A stretch of 64,000 nt of DNA from Saccharopolyspora gloriosae (GTDB lineage: Bacteria; Actinomycetota; Actinomycetes; Mycobacteriales; Pseudonocardiaceae), in contig NZ_JACHIV010000001.1 in the NCBI RefSeq assembly GCF_014203325.1, positions 4,713,501 through 4,777,500 of the forward strand, given 5' to 3'. Of this stretch, positions 56,044 to 64,000 are shown piece by piece (positions within the stretch are counted from its first letter, which is position 1; every line of letters begins with the position of its first letter). The notes under the pieces were generated by a model that worked only from the letters and a program-made list of their open reading frames with translations, was not told the origin of the DNA and made no database searches. The position numbers were made by a program, and so were the translations under genes.

Positions 56044-57257
56044 GCCCGTTCTCCTTCCGCGCCGGGGCGCACTTCGCTCAACGCCGCGAGCAGCGCCGCC
56101 ACGAAACCGTCGTCGTTGATGCCGTGCGGGACCCGCCGCACCTGCCGCTGCTCGGTCCGGTGCACCTCGGCTTCGAGGGTTTCGAACAGCACCTCGTCGG
56201 CGGCCGGGTCGTGGAAGGGCTGCCCGGGCGCGTCGAGCAGCGAGACGCCGCCCTCCGGCAGCAGGAACCGCACCGGGCCGGTGCAGGCGTTGAGCTTCGC
56301 GGCCAGGAACCGGGCGATCTCCCGGCATTCGTCCGGGGTGGTGCGCATCAGCGTGACCTGCGGGTTGTGCTCGTAGAACAGCCGTCCCCGGTAGCGCTCC
56401 GGCACGGTGTCCGGCGCACCGAAGTTGACCATGTCGAGGGCGCCGCAGGACCCCACGTAGGGCACGCCGCCGCGCGCGATGGCGTCGAGCCGCGTGTCAC
56501 CGGCGCTCATCACTCCCCCGGCGATCAGGTCGCACACCTCGGTGGTGGTGATGTCCAGGACGGCCTCGATCAGGCCGTCGGCGACGAGCTTCTCCATGGC
56601 CCGGCCGCCGGTGCCGGTCGCGTGGAACACCAGCGGGTCGTGCTCGGCGGCCAGCCGGTCCGCGGTCTTGGTGACGCACGGCGTGGTCACCCCGAACATC
56701 GTCAGCGCCACCGCGGGACGCTGCTCGGCGGCCGGGACGGTGTTGCGCACGGCCCCCGCGAGCGCGTGCGCGGCGTTGCCGAGCACCTGGCGGGAGATCC
56801 GGTTGAGCCCGGCGACGTCGGTCACCGCCGGGAACATCGCGACGTCGGAGGCGTCCACGTAGGACGAGACGTCACCGGAGGCGACGGTGGAGACCATCAG
56901 CTTCGGCACGCCCACCGGCAAACCCCGCAGCGCCGGAGTGACCAGCGCCGTGCCCCCGGAACCGCCGAGCCCCAGCACGCCGCCGACACCGGGTCGCGCG
57001 GTCAGCCAGCGCTCGAACGCCAGCGCCATCGCCGCCACCGCCGAACCGCGATCACCGGTGAACACCGCCTCCGCGCCCCGCGGGTGCTCCGCCGCGACCT
57101 CGGCGGCGGGCACGTCGGGGGCGTCGGCGGACTCCGCGCCGGAGGTGCTCACGTCGACGGTGGTCACCTCCACGCCCGCGTCGGCGACCAGCCCGGCGAC
57201 GTAGCGCAGCTCCGCCGCCTTCGTGTCGAACGTGCCCACGACGTAAGCCCGGCCCAT
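56040..57257 (-). CDS. Tm-1-like ATP-binding (UPF0261) protein
   Basis: 405 residues. The Tm-1-like domain reads [36 protein letters not shown], then [38 protein letters not shown] and [10 protein letters not shown]. The tomato homologue Tm-1 binds a viral replicase and ATP, but bacterial functions are unknown. Start ATG 57257. It is coupled to the TIM-barrel gene by an ATGA overlap. Together they look like a catabolic or salvage pair for an unknown phosphorylated or carboxylated compound. Confidence 0.88.
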   Translation of the reverse strand: MGRAYVVGTFDTKAAELRYVAGLVADAGVEVTTVDVSTSGAESADAPDVPAAEVAAEHPRGAEAVFTGDRGSAVAAMALAFERWLTARPGVGGVLGLGGSGGTALVTPALRGLPVGVPKLMVSTVASGDVSSYVDASDVAMFPAVTDVAGLNRISRQVLGNAAHALAGAVRNTVPAAEQRPAVALTMFGVTTPCVTKTADRLAAEHDPLVFHATGTGGRAMEKLVADGLIEAVLDITTTEVCDLIAGGVMSAGDTRLDAIARGGVPYVGSCGALDMVNFGAPDTVPERYRGRLFYEHNPQVTLMRTTPDECREIARFLAAKLNACTGPVRFLLPEGGVSLLDAPGQPFHDPAADEVLFETLEAEVHRTEQRQVRRVPHGINDDGFVAALLAALSEVRPGAEGERA

Positions 57258-57376
57258 CGCACCATCCCCGCAACTAGGAATCAGCCCGCGAGAACCCTAC
57301 TGCCGATCACACCGGGACACAGCTCGTTGATCACCGTGTCGCGCTCAGGAGGCGCGCGCTGATCCGGGGTGACGCG

Positions 57377-57757
57377 TCAGGAACCCAAGCGCCGCCGTGC
57401 CGCGTCGATGTCCGCGGCGACCTTGTCCATCGCTCGCTCGAACCCCTCGGTGACGCGGCCGAGTTCCGCATCGAGCCCGGGCAACGCCCCTGCGGCGGCG
57501 ACCTTCGCGGCCATGTCGTCCAACGCCGCGTTGACCGCTTCCCGCACGGCCGCCTCCGCCGCTGCGCGCGGCGTTCGCTCCCACTGGCGCGGGTCGAAGG
57601 CGACATCGCCGACCCGCCCCCGCGGATCGACCCGCGCTCGGACGAGACCGTCCGCCGAGCCACCGGAGCCCATGAGTTCGTCGTCCACCGGTGCGGGGTC
57701 GGGAACGCTCCCGCGACCACGGTGGTGATCAGCCGGATCTTCCAGGAACGAGCTCAC
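57377..57757 (-). CDS. YbaB/EbfC-like protein of a T7SS toxin locus
   Basis: 126 residues: LVRARVDPRGRVGDVAFDPRQW, then AAAEAAVREAVNAALDDMAAKVAAAG, the YbaB/EbfC DNA-binding-like fold. Such small YbaB proteins are commonly linked to WXG100/EspC and toxin genes in actinobacteria. It is divergent from that toxin set, starting 122 bases from the EspC-like gene. Nucleoid association is known for EbfC, but here a role in the secretion locus seems more likely. Confidence 0.75.
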   Translation of the reverse strand: MSSFLEDPADHHRGRGSVPDPAPVDDELMGSGGSADGLVRARVDPRGRVGDVAFDPRQWERTPRAAAEAAVREAVNAALDDMAAKVAAAGALPGLDAELGRVTEGFERAMDKVAADIDAARRRLGS

Positions 57758-57879
57758 GAAATCCCCTCACGCTGTTGTGACCCGCAGCACCCGGTCGCCT
57801 GTTGCGAACGATCCCACTCGATCCGCCGGGATCGCTGGCCTCCACGGCAAGATCACACAACGGTCGGCGGGCGGAGTGC

Positions 57880-58215
57880 ATGGCAGCGTCGTTCTTCATC
57901 CACACCGAGCAGTTGCGCCGATCAGGCAACCGGTTCGGTTCGGCCGCGGATGGGCTGGACGCCGAACGCCGCACGCTGCGGACAGCGGTGGCGGGAGACG
58001 CCGCCGCGTGGGGAGCGGACGAGCCTGGAGCGGCCTTCGGCCAAGCGCACCTGGAAGTGGCCGAGCTGGCGGAGCGAGCCTTGGAAGTCCTGGCACGCGC
58101 CACGGCCGACGTCGGTACCTCGCTGGTCGCCACGGCGGCCGACCTCGAAGACATCGACCGGACCCACGCCGACGAGTTGAACGAGCTCCTCGCCGAACTG
58201 GGGGCCAGGCCGTGA
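57880..58215 (+). CDS. EspC-like type VII secretion partner protein
   Basis: 111 residues, helical, beginning MAASFFIHTEQLRRSGNRFGSAADGL and ending with VGTSLVATAADLEDIDRTHADELNELL. The long helical hairpin and T/ADxY/L-type tail match EspC/DUF2580 proteins. ATG 57880 was chosen over 57802, whose extra residues look non-coding. The stop overlaps the GTG of the toxin gene, so both are co-translated and probably secreted as a pair. Confidence 0.8.
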   Translation: MAASFFIHTEQLRRSGNRFGSAADGLDAERRTLRTAVAGDAAAWGADEPGAAFGQAHLEVAELAERALEVLARATADVGTSLVATAADLEDIDRTHADELNELLAELGARP

Positions 58216-59156
58216 GCATCATCCTCCCGCCTGAGCTCGCGCAGTTGCTGGCGGAGTGCGGCGGGACCTTCCCCGAGGCCGACGAAGACCGGCTGCACGA
58301 ACTGGCCGCAGGCTGGCGCAGAACAGGCAGGACGCTGGAACGGCTCCGCCGAGAAGGCTCGGACACTGCCCGGTCAGTCGCTGCGACACATCACGGCGCG
58401 ACCATCGACGCGTTCGACGGCCGCTGGGCCAGGATCGACGCGCACTTCGCGCTCGGCTCCGTCGCGACCGAGCAGGCAGCAGCGGCCGTCGATGCGATGG
58501 CGCTCGCCACCATCGAGACCAAAAGCGCCATCATCTCGGTACTGGCGGCAGGACACGCACAACGGCAGGAAATGCAGAGCCAAGTCGCCGTGGCGTTCTG
58601 GGGACCGCTCATCCGGTTCCTCCTGCAACTCCTCAAAAACCACATCGGCCCCCTGCTGGCCCGACTCGGACAGCTGATCAGGAGCGGCCTGGCGGCACTG
58701 TTCCGCGGCATCAAAAAGGCTTTTCAGGCCATCGTCGACTTCGCCGAGTCGCTCTTCGAAGGCGCGAGCACACCGGAACCAGCACCACTACCACCCCCGA
58801 CGCCGCCGGTTTACCGACGCGACCAGCCACTACCGCACGCACGGGAGCTGATCGAGAACGGCACTCAGTGGACTGGAACTGGACGAGGCGGCGGCAAAGT
58901 TCCCCTGACCGCCGAGCCGAACCAAGTCTACTATCGAACAGATCCACAAACGGGCGTCACTACCAGTTACAGCGTTTACGATGAGCAGGGCTACATCATC
59001 AAGCGCGTCGACCTGGCAGGAAGGCCACACGGAGAAGTTCCCACACCGCACGTTCTGCACTACCAGCTCAACGTAGATACCCGAACAGGAACAACGAGAG
59101 TCGGACCAAGCAAAGAACAACCGGTCCGCGCCGCCACGCCCTGGGAGATACCGTGA
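58212..59156 (+). CDS. Type VII-secreted polymorphic toxin, probable type 24 (Ntox24-like)
   Basis: 314 residues. N-terminal about 180 residues are WXG/LXG-like helices (AAGWRRTGRTLERLRREGSD, then IRFLLQLLKNHIGPLLARLG). A Pro-rich linker (PEPAPLPPPTPP) joins the C-terminal toxin domain: YSVYDEQGYIIKRVDLAGRPHG, VPTPHVLHYQLN and a final ATPWEIP. The TPHV and terminal P.EIP signatures recall the polymorphic toxin type 24 family, usually predicted as a nuclease. GTG start overlaps the EspC-like stop, and the toxin stop overlaps the next gene's GTG. The last 200 bases are less GC-rich than the rest. Confidence 0.7.
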   Translation: MSIILPPELAQLLAECGGTFPEADEDRLHELAAGWRRTGRTLERLRREGSDTARSVAATHHGATIDAFDGRWARIDAHFALGSVATEQAAAAVDAMALATIETKSAIISVLAAGHAQRQEMQSQVAVAFWGPLIRFLLQLLKNHIGPLLARLGQLIRSGLAALFRGIKKAFQAIVDFAESLFEGASTPEPAPLPPPTPPVYRRDQPLPHARELIENGTQWTGTGRGGGKVPLTAEPNQVYYRTDPQTGVTTSYSVYDEQGYIIKRVDLAGRPHGEVPTPHVLHYQLNVDTRTGTTRVGPSKEQPVRAATPWEIP

Positions 59157-60133
59157 CCACCGAAGAGAACCAAAATCAACGCGAGCATCCCGGGTTCCTC
59201 GCGGACTGGCGCACCCCCGCAGGCGATCCGCTGACGCCCATCAGCTACCTCAGCACCCTCACCTCAGGAATCGAGGCGATACTCGCCATTCAGTGGCTGT
59301 TTCGGCCGAACTTCCTTGAATATCGTGGAATCGTATTTGCCACCGACGAACCCACCGAGCCCAATCCGGCACAAAAAAAGACGCTGGACGACTGGCTGTC
59401 ACACTTCAACGGCGACATAAGCAAGGTTGAGTTCAAGAGCAATCTCACAATCCTTCCAGATGTGTTCACGAATTTGACGCTGGACGAACACATCGAAGAC
59501 ATTTCCATCTTCGCGGAGAGCATCGCAGACTGCTGGCGAGGCCTCTTGAAACTTCACTTCCCGGACCGGGATTTCGTCGTGGAAGTATTCGATGACCCCG
59601 AAGAACCTTACGACCCGCAGATCACCTTCTACAGCAAGCCGGAGGAGTCGTCGAACGCTCCGGTCGTGGTCTACGGCGTAGCCGCGGGACAGTTCGCCCA
59701 GCTCGACGGGGTCCACGCCGCGCTACACCTCGATCTGCCTCCGTCCGCCCGGACCGGGTTCGCGGGACTCGCGCTCCCTCCGCAGCAGGCGTTGGAGATC
59801 AACGCTCGGGACGCCGCCGACCGGAAGACGCTGCTCGACCGAATCGCGCCCGGCTCGACCACGCTCACCGACGCACTGCGGGCCTCCGGGCGGAGCGCGG
59901 TGCTGCTGTCCGGGTTCGAACAGCTCTGGGTGAAGAACCGCGCGGTCGCCGAAGAGCTGATCAGACAAGCACCGGACGCGCTCGCCACGGCCCGAGCCGA
60001 AGGGCGAACGCTGCACCTGGCGTTCGCCGACCTCACCTCGGACACCGCCGAATCCGCGCTGGAGCTGCTGCGCGACCTCACCGCCGGACATGCCGAACCG
60101 GTGCCCGTCTTCCACTACGCCCCATCCGCATGA
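59153..60133 (+). CDS. Probable immunity protein with extra C-terminal domain
   Basis: 326 residues starting with a GTG that overlaps the toxin stop. The first about 170 residues (SYLSTLTSGIEAILAIQWLF, VEFKSNLTILPDVFTNLTLDEHIEDISIFAESIADCW) are AT-richer, for example about 45% GC at 59401-59460, in line with a recently acquired immunity gene. From about residue 175 the composition returns to typical high GC and the sequence (AALHLDLPPSARTGFAGLAL, LLSGFEQLWVKN) looks like a different, unidentified domain. The gene may be a fusion of an incoming immunity gene to a resident one. Confidence 0.65.
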   Translation: MTTEENQNQREHPGFLADWRTPAGDPLTPISYLSTLTSGIEAILAIQWLFRPNFLEYRGIVFATDEPTEPNPAQKKTLDDWLSHFNGDISKVEFKSNLTILPDVFTNLTLDEHIEDISIFAESIADCWRGLLKLHFPDRDFVVEVFDDPEEPYDPQITFYSKPEESSNAPVVVYGVAAGQFAQLDGVHAALHLDLPPSARTGFAGLALPPQQALEINARDAADRKTLLDRIAPGSTTLTDALRASGRSAVLLSGFEQLWVKNRAVAEELIRQAPDALATARAEGRTLHLAFADLTSDTAESALELLRDLTAGHAEPVPVFHYAPSA

Positions 60134-60164
60134 CGATGCCCCCGGCTGCACGCCGGGGGCATCG
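60134..60164 (+). terminator. Terminator of the toxin/immunity operon
   Basis: CGATGCCCCCGGC (60134-60146) pairs with GCCGGGGGCATCG (60152-60164) around TGCAC, right after the stop at 60133. It can also serve the convergent small gene. Confidence 0.88.
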
Positions 60165-60177
60165 TGGAAGCGGGAGG

Positions 60178-60339
60178 TCAGTGGCTGCTGTTGCCCTTGC
60201 CGCCGCCGGTGAAGCGGTTCTTCACCTGCTCGATCTTGGCCTTGTTCTTCGGGTCGCTCGCGTATCGCTTCGCCTGGTCGATCGCCTTCTTGCCCTGCGG
60301 GCTCTTGGCGAAGTCGGTCAGCTTCTTGAACAACGACAT
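60178..60339 (-). CDS. Small basic hypothetical protein, 53 residues
   Basis: Begins MSLFKKLTDFAKSPQGKKAI, continues DQAKRYASDPKNKAKIEQVKNR and ends in a Gly/Ser tail. It is Lys-rich, predicted helical and amphipathic. Similar short actinobacterial proteins (SPQGxxxIxxAKxxASDPKxxxK) are widespread and sometimes labelled antitoxin-like, but their role is not known. It stands alone between the immunity operon and the acyl-CoA dehydrogenase gene. Confidence 0.75.
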   Translation of the reverse strand: MSLFKKLTDFAKSPQGKKAIDQAKRYASDPKNKAKIEQVKNRFTGGGKGNSSH

Positions 60340-60419
60340 AGCAGCTCCCAGTCGGGCCGGTCGGTCATGCCTGCCACCAGGCTACCGGCAATTCGGACAC
60401 GGAATCGAGGGCCCACCGA

Positions 60420-61598
60420 TCATCCGAGCACACCGCTGACCGAGGCGTGGCCCTTGAGCAGGTTGCGGGCGATGGTGCGGCGCTGGATCTCGTCGGTCCC
60501 CTCGAAGATCCGCAGCAGCCGGATGTCGCGGTACCAGCGTTCGATGGGTAGCTCGCGGGTGTAGCCCATGCCACCGTGGATCTGCAGCATCCGGTCCACG
60601 ATCTCGTTGGCGCGGGTGCCGCCGTAGAGCTTCGCGATGGACTGGGCGTGCCGGGAGTCGGCACCCTGGTCGGCCTGCCACGCCGCCTGCAGCACCAGCC
60701 AGCGCAGCGCTTCGATCTCGACCGCGGAGTCCGCGATCATCCACTGGATGGCCTGGCGATCCGCGATGGGCGCACCGAACGTCTGCCGGTTGCGGGCGTA
60801 GTCCATCGACATCTCCATCATGCGCTCGCACCCGCCGAGGGCGCGGGCGGGCAGCAGGTAGCGGCCGCGGCCGATCCACTGCATGGCCAGCTTGAACCCG
60901 CCGCCGACCTCGCCGAGCACGTTCTCCTCCGGCACCCGCACGCCGTCGAAGACCAGGGAGGCGGGCTGGCGGTCCCACTCGCCCATGATCTCGATCGGCT
61001 CCGAGCGCCAGCCGGCGTCGCGGTCGGCGAGGAAGCAGGTGACGCCGCCGTCAGCGCCCTTCTCCTTGTCGGTGACGGCGAAGACCATCGTGAAGTCGGC
61101 GTCGATGCCGCCGGTGATGAACGTCTTCTCCCCGTCGATCACCCACTCCGAGCCCTCCTTGCGGGCCGTGGTGCGCAGGTTCTTCGCGTCCGAACCCGCG
61201 CCGGGCTCGGTGATCGCGAAGCAGGACTTGCGGTCGCCCTCGATGGTGGGCACCAGGTAGCGCTGCTTCTGGTCCTCGTTGGCGTGGTAGAGGATGTTGT
61301 CGGCGTAGCCGCCGAAGCTGAACGGCACGAACGTGCGGCCCAGCTCGATCTCGATGAGCGCCGTGAGCACCGCGGAGAGGTTCATCCCGCCGTACTCCTC
61401 CGGGGTCTGCACGCCCCAGAACCCGGCGTCACGGGCCTTCTGCCTGAGGTCCTTGAGCTCCTCGCGGGTCAGGCCGCGCTCGTGGTTGCGCTCGCGGCGC
61501 AGCACCTCCTGCTCCAGCGGCACGAGTTCGCGCTGCACGAAGGTGCGCACCCAATCCCGAATGTCGCGTTCGGTCTCGGTGAGGGAGAAGTCGACCAT
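60420..61598 (-). CDS. Acyl-CoA dehydrogenase
   Basis: 392-residue FAD enzyme. Conserved blocks: CFAITEPGAGSDAKNLRTTA (FAD binding), GEKTFITGGIDADF, the substrate-binding helix region RYLLPARALGGCERMMEMSMDYARNRQTFG, IHGGMGYTRELPIERWYRD and the terminal RIFEGTDEIQRRTIARNLL with the likely catalytic Glu in FEGT. The upstream gene on the same strand is an acyl-CoA ligase, so the two probably start beta-oxidation of the same unusual acid. They are separated by 234 bases containing palindrome copy 5. Confidence 0.94.
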   Translation of the reverse strand: MVDFSLTETERDIRDWVRTFVQRELVPLEQEVLRRERNHERGLTREELKDLRQKARDAGFWGVQTPEEYGGMNLSAVLTALIEIELGRTFVPFSFGGYADNILYHANEDQKQRYLVPTIEGDRKSCFAITEPGAGSDAKNLRTTARKEGSEWVIDGEKTFITGGIDADFTMVFAVTDKEKGADGGVTCFLADRDAGWRSEPIEIMGEWDRQPASLVFDGVRVPEENVLGEVGGGFKLAMQWIGRGRYLLPARALGGCERMMEMSMDYARNRQTFGAPIADRQAIQWMIADSAVEIEALRWLVLQAAWQADQGADSRHAQSIAKLYGGTRANEIVDRMLQIHGGMGYTRELPIERWYRDIRLLRIFEGTDEIQRRTIARNLLKGHASVSGVLG

Positions 61599-61721
61599 CG
61601 GTGGCGTTTCCTTTCGGCGAGGTCGAGGGAGTGAGACGTCCGTGCACGATGAGTCTTCGATCGTTGTCCTGTCAGCGGCGAAGCCGCTGAGCAGTGACCA
61701 GCTTGAGCAACAGAACCACCG

Positions 61722-61820
61722 GCGGGTTCTCAGCGGCTTCCTCGCGAGGACAGCGATTTCGTGGTGTAGGGAGCTACATGAGAAATCGATCCCGCAGCGA
61801 GGAAGCCGCTGAGGTTCCGC
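61722..61820 (+). repeat. Intergenic palindromic repeat, copy 5
   Basis: 99 bp, same orientation as copies 1 and 4. Outer stem CTCAGCGGCTTCCTCGC at 61729-61745 pairs perfectly with 61797-61813. The inner stem reads CGATTTC against GAAATCG, and the tip has diverged to GTGGTGTAGGGAGCTACAT. A satellite hairpin TCAGCGGC-GAA-GCCGCTGA lies at 61672-61690. The element ends 13 bases before the stop end of the acyl-CoA ligase gene. Confidence 0.9.
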
Positions 61821-61832
61821 TGAGCGACCACC

Positions 61833-63422
61833 TCAGCCAGCCGTTCCAATCCGGGAGCGGAGTTCGCGTTTGAGGACCTTGTGGCTGGGGCCCAGCGGCA
61901 GCTCGTCGACGAACACCACGCGCCGCGGGTACTTGTGGTGCGCGGTCTGCTCCGCCGCCCAGGCGGTGATCGCCTTGCCCAGCGCCTCGTCGGGTTCCTC
62001 GCCGCGTTCGGGCACGACCACGGCGCAGACCTCCTCGCCGCGCCCCGGGTCGGGCAGGCCGATCACGGCGCACTGGGCCACCGCGGGGTGCCGGATCAGC
62101 AGCTCCTCCACCTCGCGCGGGTAGATGTTGTAGCCGTTGCGGATGATCAGGTCCTTCTTGCGGTCGACGATGGACACGTAGCCCTCGGCGTCCTTGGTGC
62201 CCATGTCGCCGGTGCGGAACCAGCCGTCGACGACGGCCGCCGCGGTCGCCTCCGGGTCGTCCAGGTAGCCCGCGAACACGTTGTGGCCGCGCACCACGAT
62301 CTCGCCGACCTCGCCCGCGGGCAGCAGCTCGATGCGGTCCTCCACGGACGGTTCGGCGACCTCGACGTCGATGCCCCACAGCGCGTGCCCGACGGTGCCC
62401 GCGCGCGGGCCGAACGCCGGTTGGTTCACCGTCGCCGTCGGCGAGGTCTCCGACAGGCCGTAGCCCTCGTGGATCGGGGCGCCGAAGCGGCGCTGGAACC
62501 GCTCCAGCACCGCGACCGGCAGCGCGGCGCCACCGGAAACGCACATCCGCAGGCTCGGCACCTCGGCGTCGTCGCCCGCGGCCTCCAGCATCCGGATGTA
62601 CATCGTGGGCACGCCGTTGAGCTGCGTGATCCGGTGGTCGCGGATGAGCCGCAGCGCCTCCGCCGGGTCGAACTTCGGTTGCAGCACCAGCGTGGCGCCC
62701 GCGCGGAACGTGGTGTTCAGCGACACCGTCTGGCCGAACACGTGGAACAGCGGCAGGCAGCCCAGCACCAGGTCCTCGGACCGGGTGTCGTTGGCGTCGA
62801 ACGCGTTCACCGTCGCGTTCATGACCAGGTTGAGGTGGGTCAGCACCGCGCCCTTGGGGCGGCCGGTGGTGCCGCTGGTGTAGAAGATCACCGCCGGGTC
62901 CTCCGGGGAACGCGTCTCGAACGCGCGCACCGGTTCGGCGTCCGCAGCCTCCGCCGACAGCGACGGCGGCGCGTCCTGGCTCGGTCCGCCGGAACCGACC
63001 GACACCAGCGGGATGCCGGCCCGGCGCGCGGATTCGGCGGCCAGGGCGAGCTGGCTCGTGTGGCCGATGACGAGCTTCGCGCCCGAGTTGCGCAGCAGGT
63101 ACGCCGCCTCGTCGGGAACCAGCAGCAGCGGCACCGGAACGACGACGGCGCCCGCGGTGAGCACCGCGTAGTAGGCGCGCACGAAGTCGATGACGTTGGG
63201 CGCGACGATCGCCACCCGGTCGCCCGGTTCGACGCCGCGAGCGCGCAGCGCGGCGGCGTGCGCGCGGACCTGTTCCCACAGCTCGCCGTAGTCGACCTGC
63301 TCGGCGCCTTCGACGACCGCGGTCGCCCGTGGCGTGATCCTGGCCGGTTCGGCGAGCACCGACACCAGCGACAGCGTGGTCTGCGGCTTGATCGGCGCCG
63401 AGGACTCGTCGTCGTTGACCAT
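61833..63422 (-). CDS. Acyl-CoA synthetase (AMP-forming ligase)
   Basis: 529-residue ANL-family enzyme. The P-loop is YTSGTTGRPKGA, A5 is GYGLSETSPTATVN, A7 is WFRTGDMG, A8 DRKKDLIIRNGYNIYPREVEE and the catalytic A10 lysine lies in LPLGPSHKVLKREL. It activates a carboxylic acid as the acyl-adenylate and then the CoA thioester. ATG 63422 has ACGGAGG upstream; the frame extends to 63470 without support. The chain length is unknown, but the partner dehydrogenase downstream suggests a fatty acid. A divergent TetR gene is likely its repressor. Confidence 0.93.
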   Translation of the reverse strand: MVNDDESSAPIKPQTTLSLVSVLAEPARITPRATAVVEGAEQVDYGELWEQVRAHAAALRARGVEPGDRVAIVAPNVIDFVRAYYAVLTAGAVVVPVPLLLVPDEAAYLLRNSGAKLVIGHTSQLALAAESARRAGIPLVSVGSGGPSQDAPPSLSAEAADAEPVRAFETRSPEDPAVIFYTSGTTGRPKGAVLTHLNLVMNATVNAFDANDTRSEDLVLGCLPLFHVFGQTVSLNTTFRAGATLVLQPKFDPAEALRLIRDHRITQLNGVPTMYIRMLEAAGDDAEVPSLRMCVSGGAALPVAVLERFQRRFGAPIHEGYGLSETSPTATVNQPAFGPRAGTVGHALWGIDVEVAEPSVEDRIELLPAGEVGEIVVRGHNVFAGYLDDPEATAAAVVDGWFRTGDMGTKDAEGYVSIVDRKKDLIIRNGYNIYPREVEELLIRHPAVAQCAVIGLPDPGRGEEVCAVVVPERGEEPDEALGKAITAWAAEQTAHHKYPRRVVFVDELPLGPSHKVLKRELRSRIGTAG

Positions 63423-63495
63423 CGTCCACCTCCGTGAGGACGTCGCCCGACGCCGATCGGGGGCCCGCACCGCGCCCGCCGATGGACACCTGGCG

Positions 63496-63510
63496 ACTAA
63501 CGTCGTTAGT
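63496..63510 (+). promoter_or_regulatory. Perfect palindromic operator, TetR type
   Basis: ACTAACGTCGTTAGT is a perfect inverted repeat of 7 bp around one T, lying between the divergent acyl-CoA ligase and TetR genes. Its size fits a TetR-family dimer and predicts control of both genes. Confidence 0.8.
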
Positions 63511-63652
63511 TTTGGACTCTAGGACCACCCCGCGGACCGCGGCAAGACCACCGCCCCGGACACTGTGCGGAGTCGCCGCAGGGCAACCGGCCGAACACGG
63601 TGCGGCATCGGAACGCCACGGCGCAGGGCCGGATGGCAGGCAGGAGCGCGGC

Positions 63653-64000
63653 ATGGGCAGACCGAAGAGTCCCCAGCTCACACCGGAACGCATCCGCGAG
63701 CACGCGTTGGTGATCATCGACACGTCCGGGCTCGAAGCGCTGTCCATGCGCAAGCTCGCCGAAGCGCTCGGAGTCCGCGCCGCCTCGCTGTACAACCACG
63801 TCGCGACCAAGGAAGCCCTGCTGCACGACGTCGCCAACGACGTGATGGCCACCGTGGACACCACCGGCTTCGCCGCCGGCTGGACCACCGGCCTGCTGCG
63901 CTGGGCCCGCTCCTACCGGGCGGCGCTGGCCGCCCACCCGAACCTGGTGCCGTTCATGGCCTCCGGCCCGGCCCGCCGCGAAACCTCGCTGAGCCGCGCC
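63653..64000 (+). CDS. TetR-family regulator, N-terminal part (cut by window end)
   Basis: 116 residues visible from the ATG at 63653, preceded by CAGGAG. The TetR helix-turn-helix reads IREHALVIIDTSGLEALSMRKLAEALGVRAASLYNHVATKEALLHDVANDV. The ligand-binding helices begin near TTGLLRWARSYRAALAAHP, as in the TetR_C_33-like subgroup, and the frame is still open at 64000. It probably represses the divergent ligase and dehydrogenase through the palindrome at 63496, responding to an acyl-CoA. Confidence 0.92.
   Translation, partial: MGRPKSPQLTPERIREHALVIIDTSGLEALSMRKLAEALGVRAASLYNHVATKEALLHDVANDVMATVDTTGFAAGWTTGLLRWARSYRAALAAHPNLVPFMASGPARRETSLSRA

Overview
The window is GC-rich actinobacterial DNA. 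It carries hallmarks of the Pseudonocardiaceae: an Scr1-type regulator with DUF397 partners, type VII-secretion toxin loci, an RsbW/SigB pair, DsbA-VKOR oxidative folding genes, and GTG starts with 4-base stop/start overlaps. A Saccharopolyspora-like genus is plausible, but that is inference from gene content. No rRNA, tRNA, CRISPR array, transposase or prophage gene was seen.

Layout. 0-7 kb: a truncated DEAD/DEAH helicase, then the methylmalonyl-CoA mutase operon mutA-mutB with its GTPase chaperone meaB. 7-14 kb: GNAT, a STAND (NB-ARC/TPR) protein, MarR plus FAD monooxygenase, GntR, a Gdx-like SMR pump, and an APH-fold kinase. 14-26 kb: DUF305 lipoprotein divergent from an LVIVD protein, a degenerate PAS-GGDEF-EAL protein, aldo/keto reductase, M50 and M20 peptidases, EI24 and YihY membrane proteins, and an iron-regulated siderophore-binding lipoprotein. 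26-31 kb: an Scr1/DUF397 regulator locus, ArsR with a muconolactone-isomerase-like protein, and a two-gene locus (38-codon acidic peptide plus PIMT-like methyltransferase) that fits the imiditide class of RiPPs. 31-33.6 kb: a type VII toxin/immunity locus whose toxin gene is frameshifted. 33.7-38.7 kb: a complete 2-oxoacid (pyruvate-type) dehydrogenase operon. 39-46 kb: PucR and GntR regulators, an ATP-dependent DNA ligase, DsbA-VKOR, RsbW-SigB. 46-54.6 kb: M23 peptidase, a TauE-type transporter preceded by a sulfur-type leader peptide, a UDP-sulfoquinovose synthase homologue, GtrA, a fused two-domain glycosyltransferase and an epimerase. 54.7-57.3 kb: SRPBCC, and a TIM-barrel/Tm-1-like pair. 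57.4-60.1 kb: a second type VII toxin/immunity locus. 60.2-64 kb: acyl-CoA dehydrogenase, acyl-CoA ligase and a divergent TetR regulator cut by the window end.

Two observations stand out. (1) The 29715-30938 peptide/methyltransferase pair: the enzyme carries the C-terminal motif typical of RiPP-associated PIMT homologues, and the peptide is tiny, acidic and has Asp-Gly sites. (2) Five copies (about 1.6, 5.9, 22.3, 45.9 and 61.8 kb) of a roughly 99-bp intergenic palindrome whose outer 17-bp stems differ between copies yet remain perfectly self-complementary in each. This is strong covariation evidence for a structured element; all five lie at gene 3' ends and come with one of two satellite-hairpin types.

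All calls come from reading the sequence and the translated frames. No database search was run, so family names rest on motif recognition.
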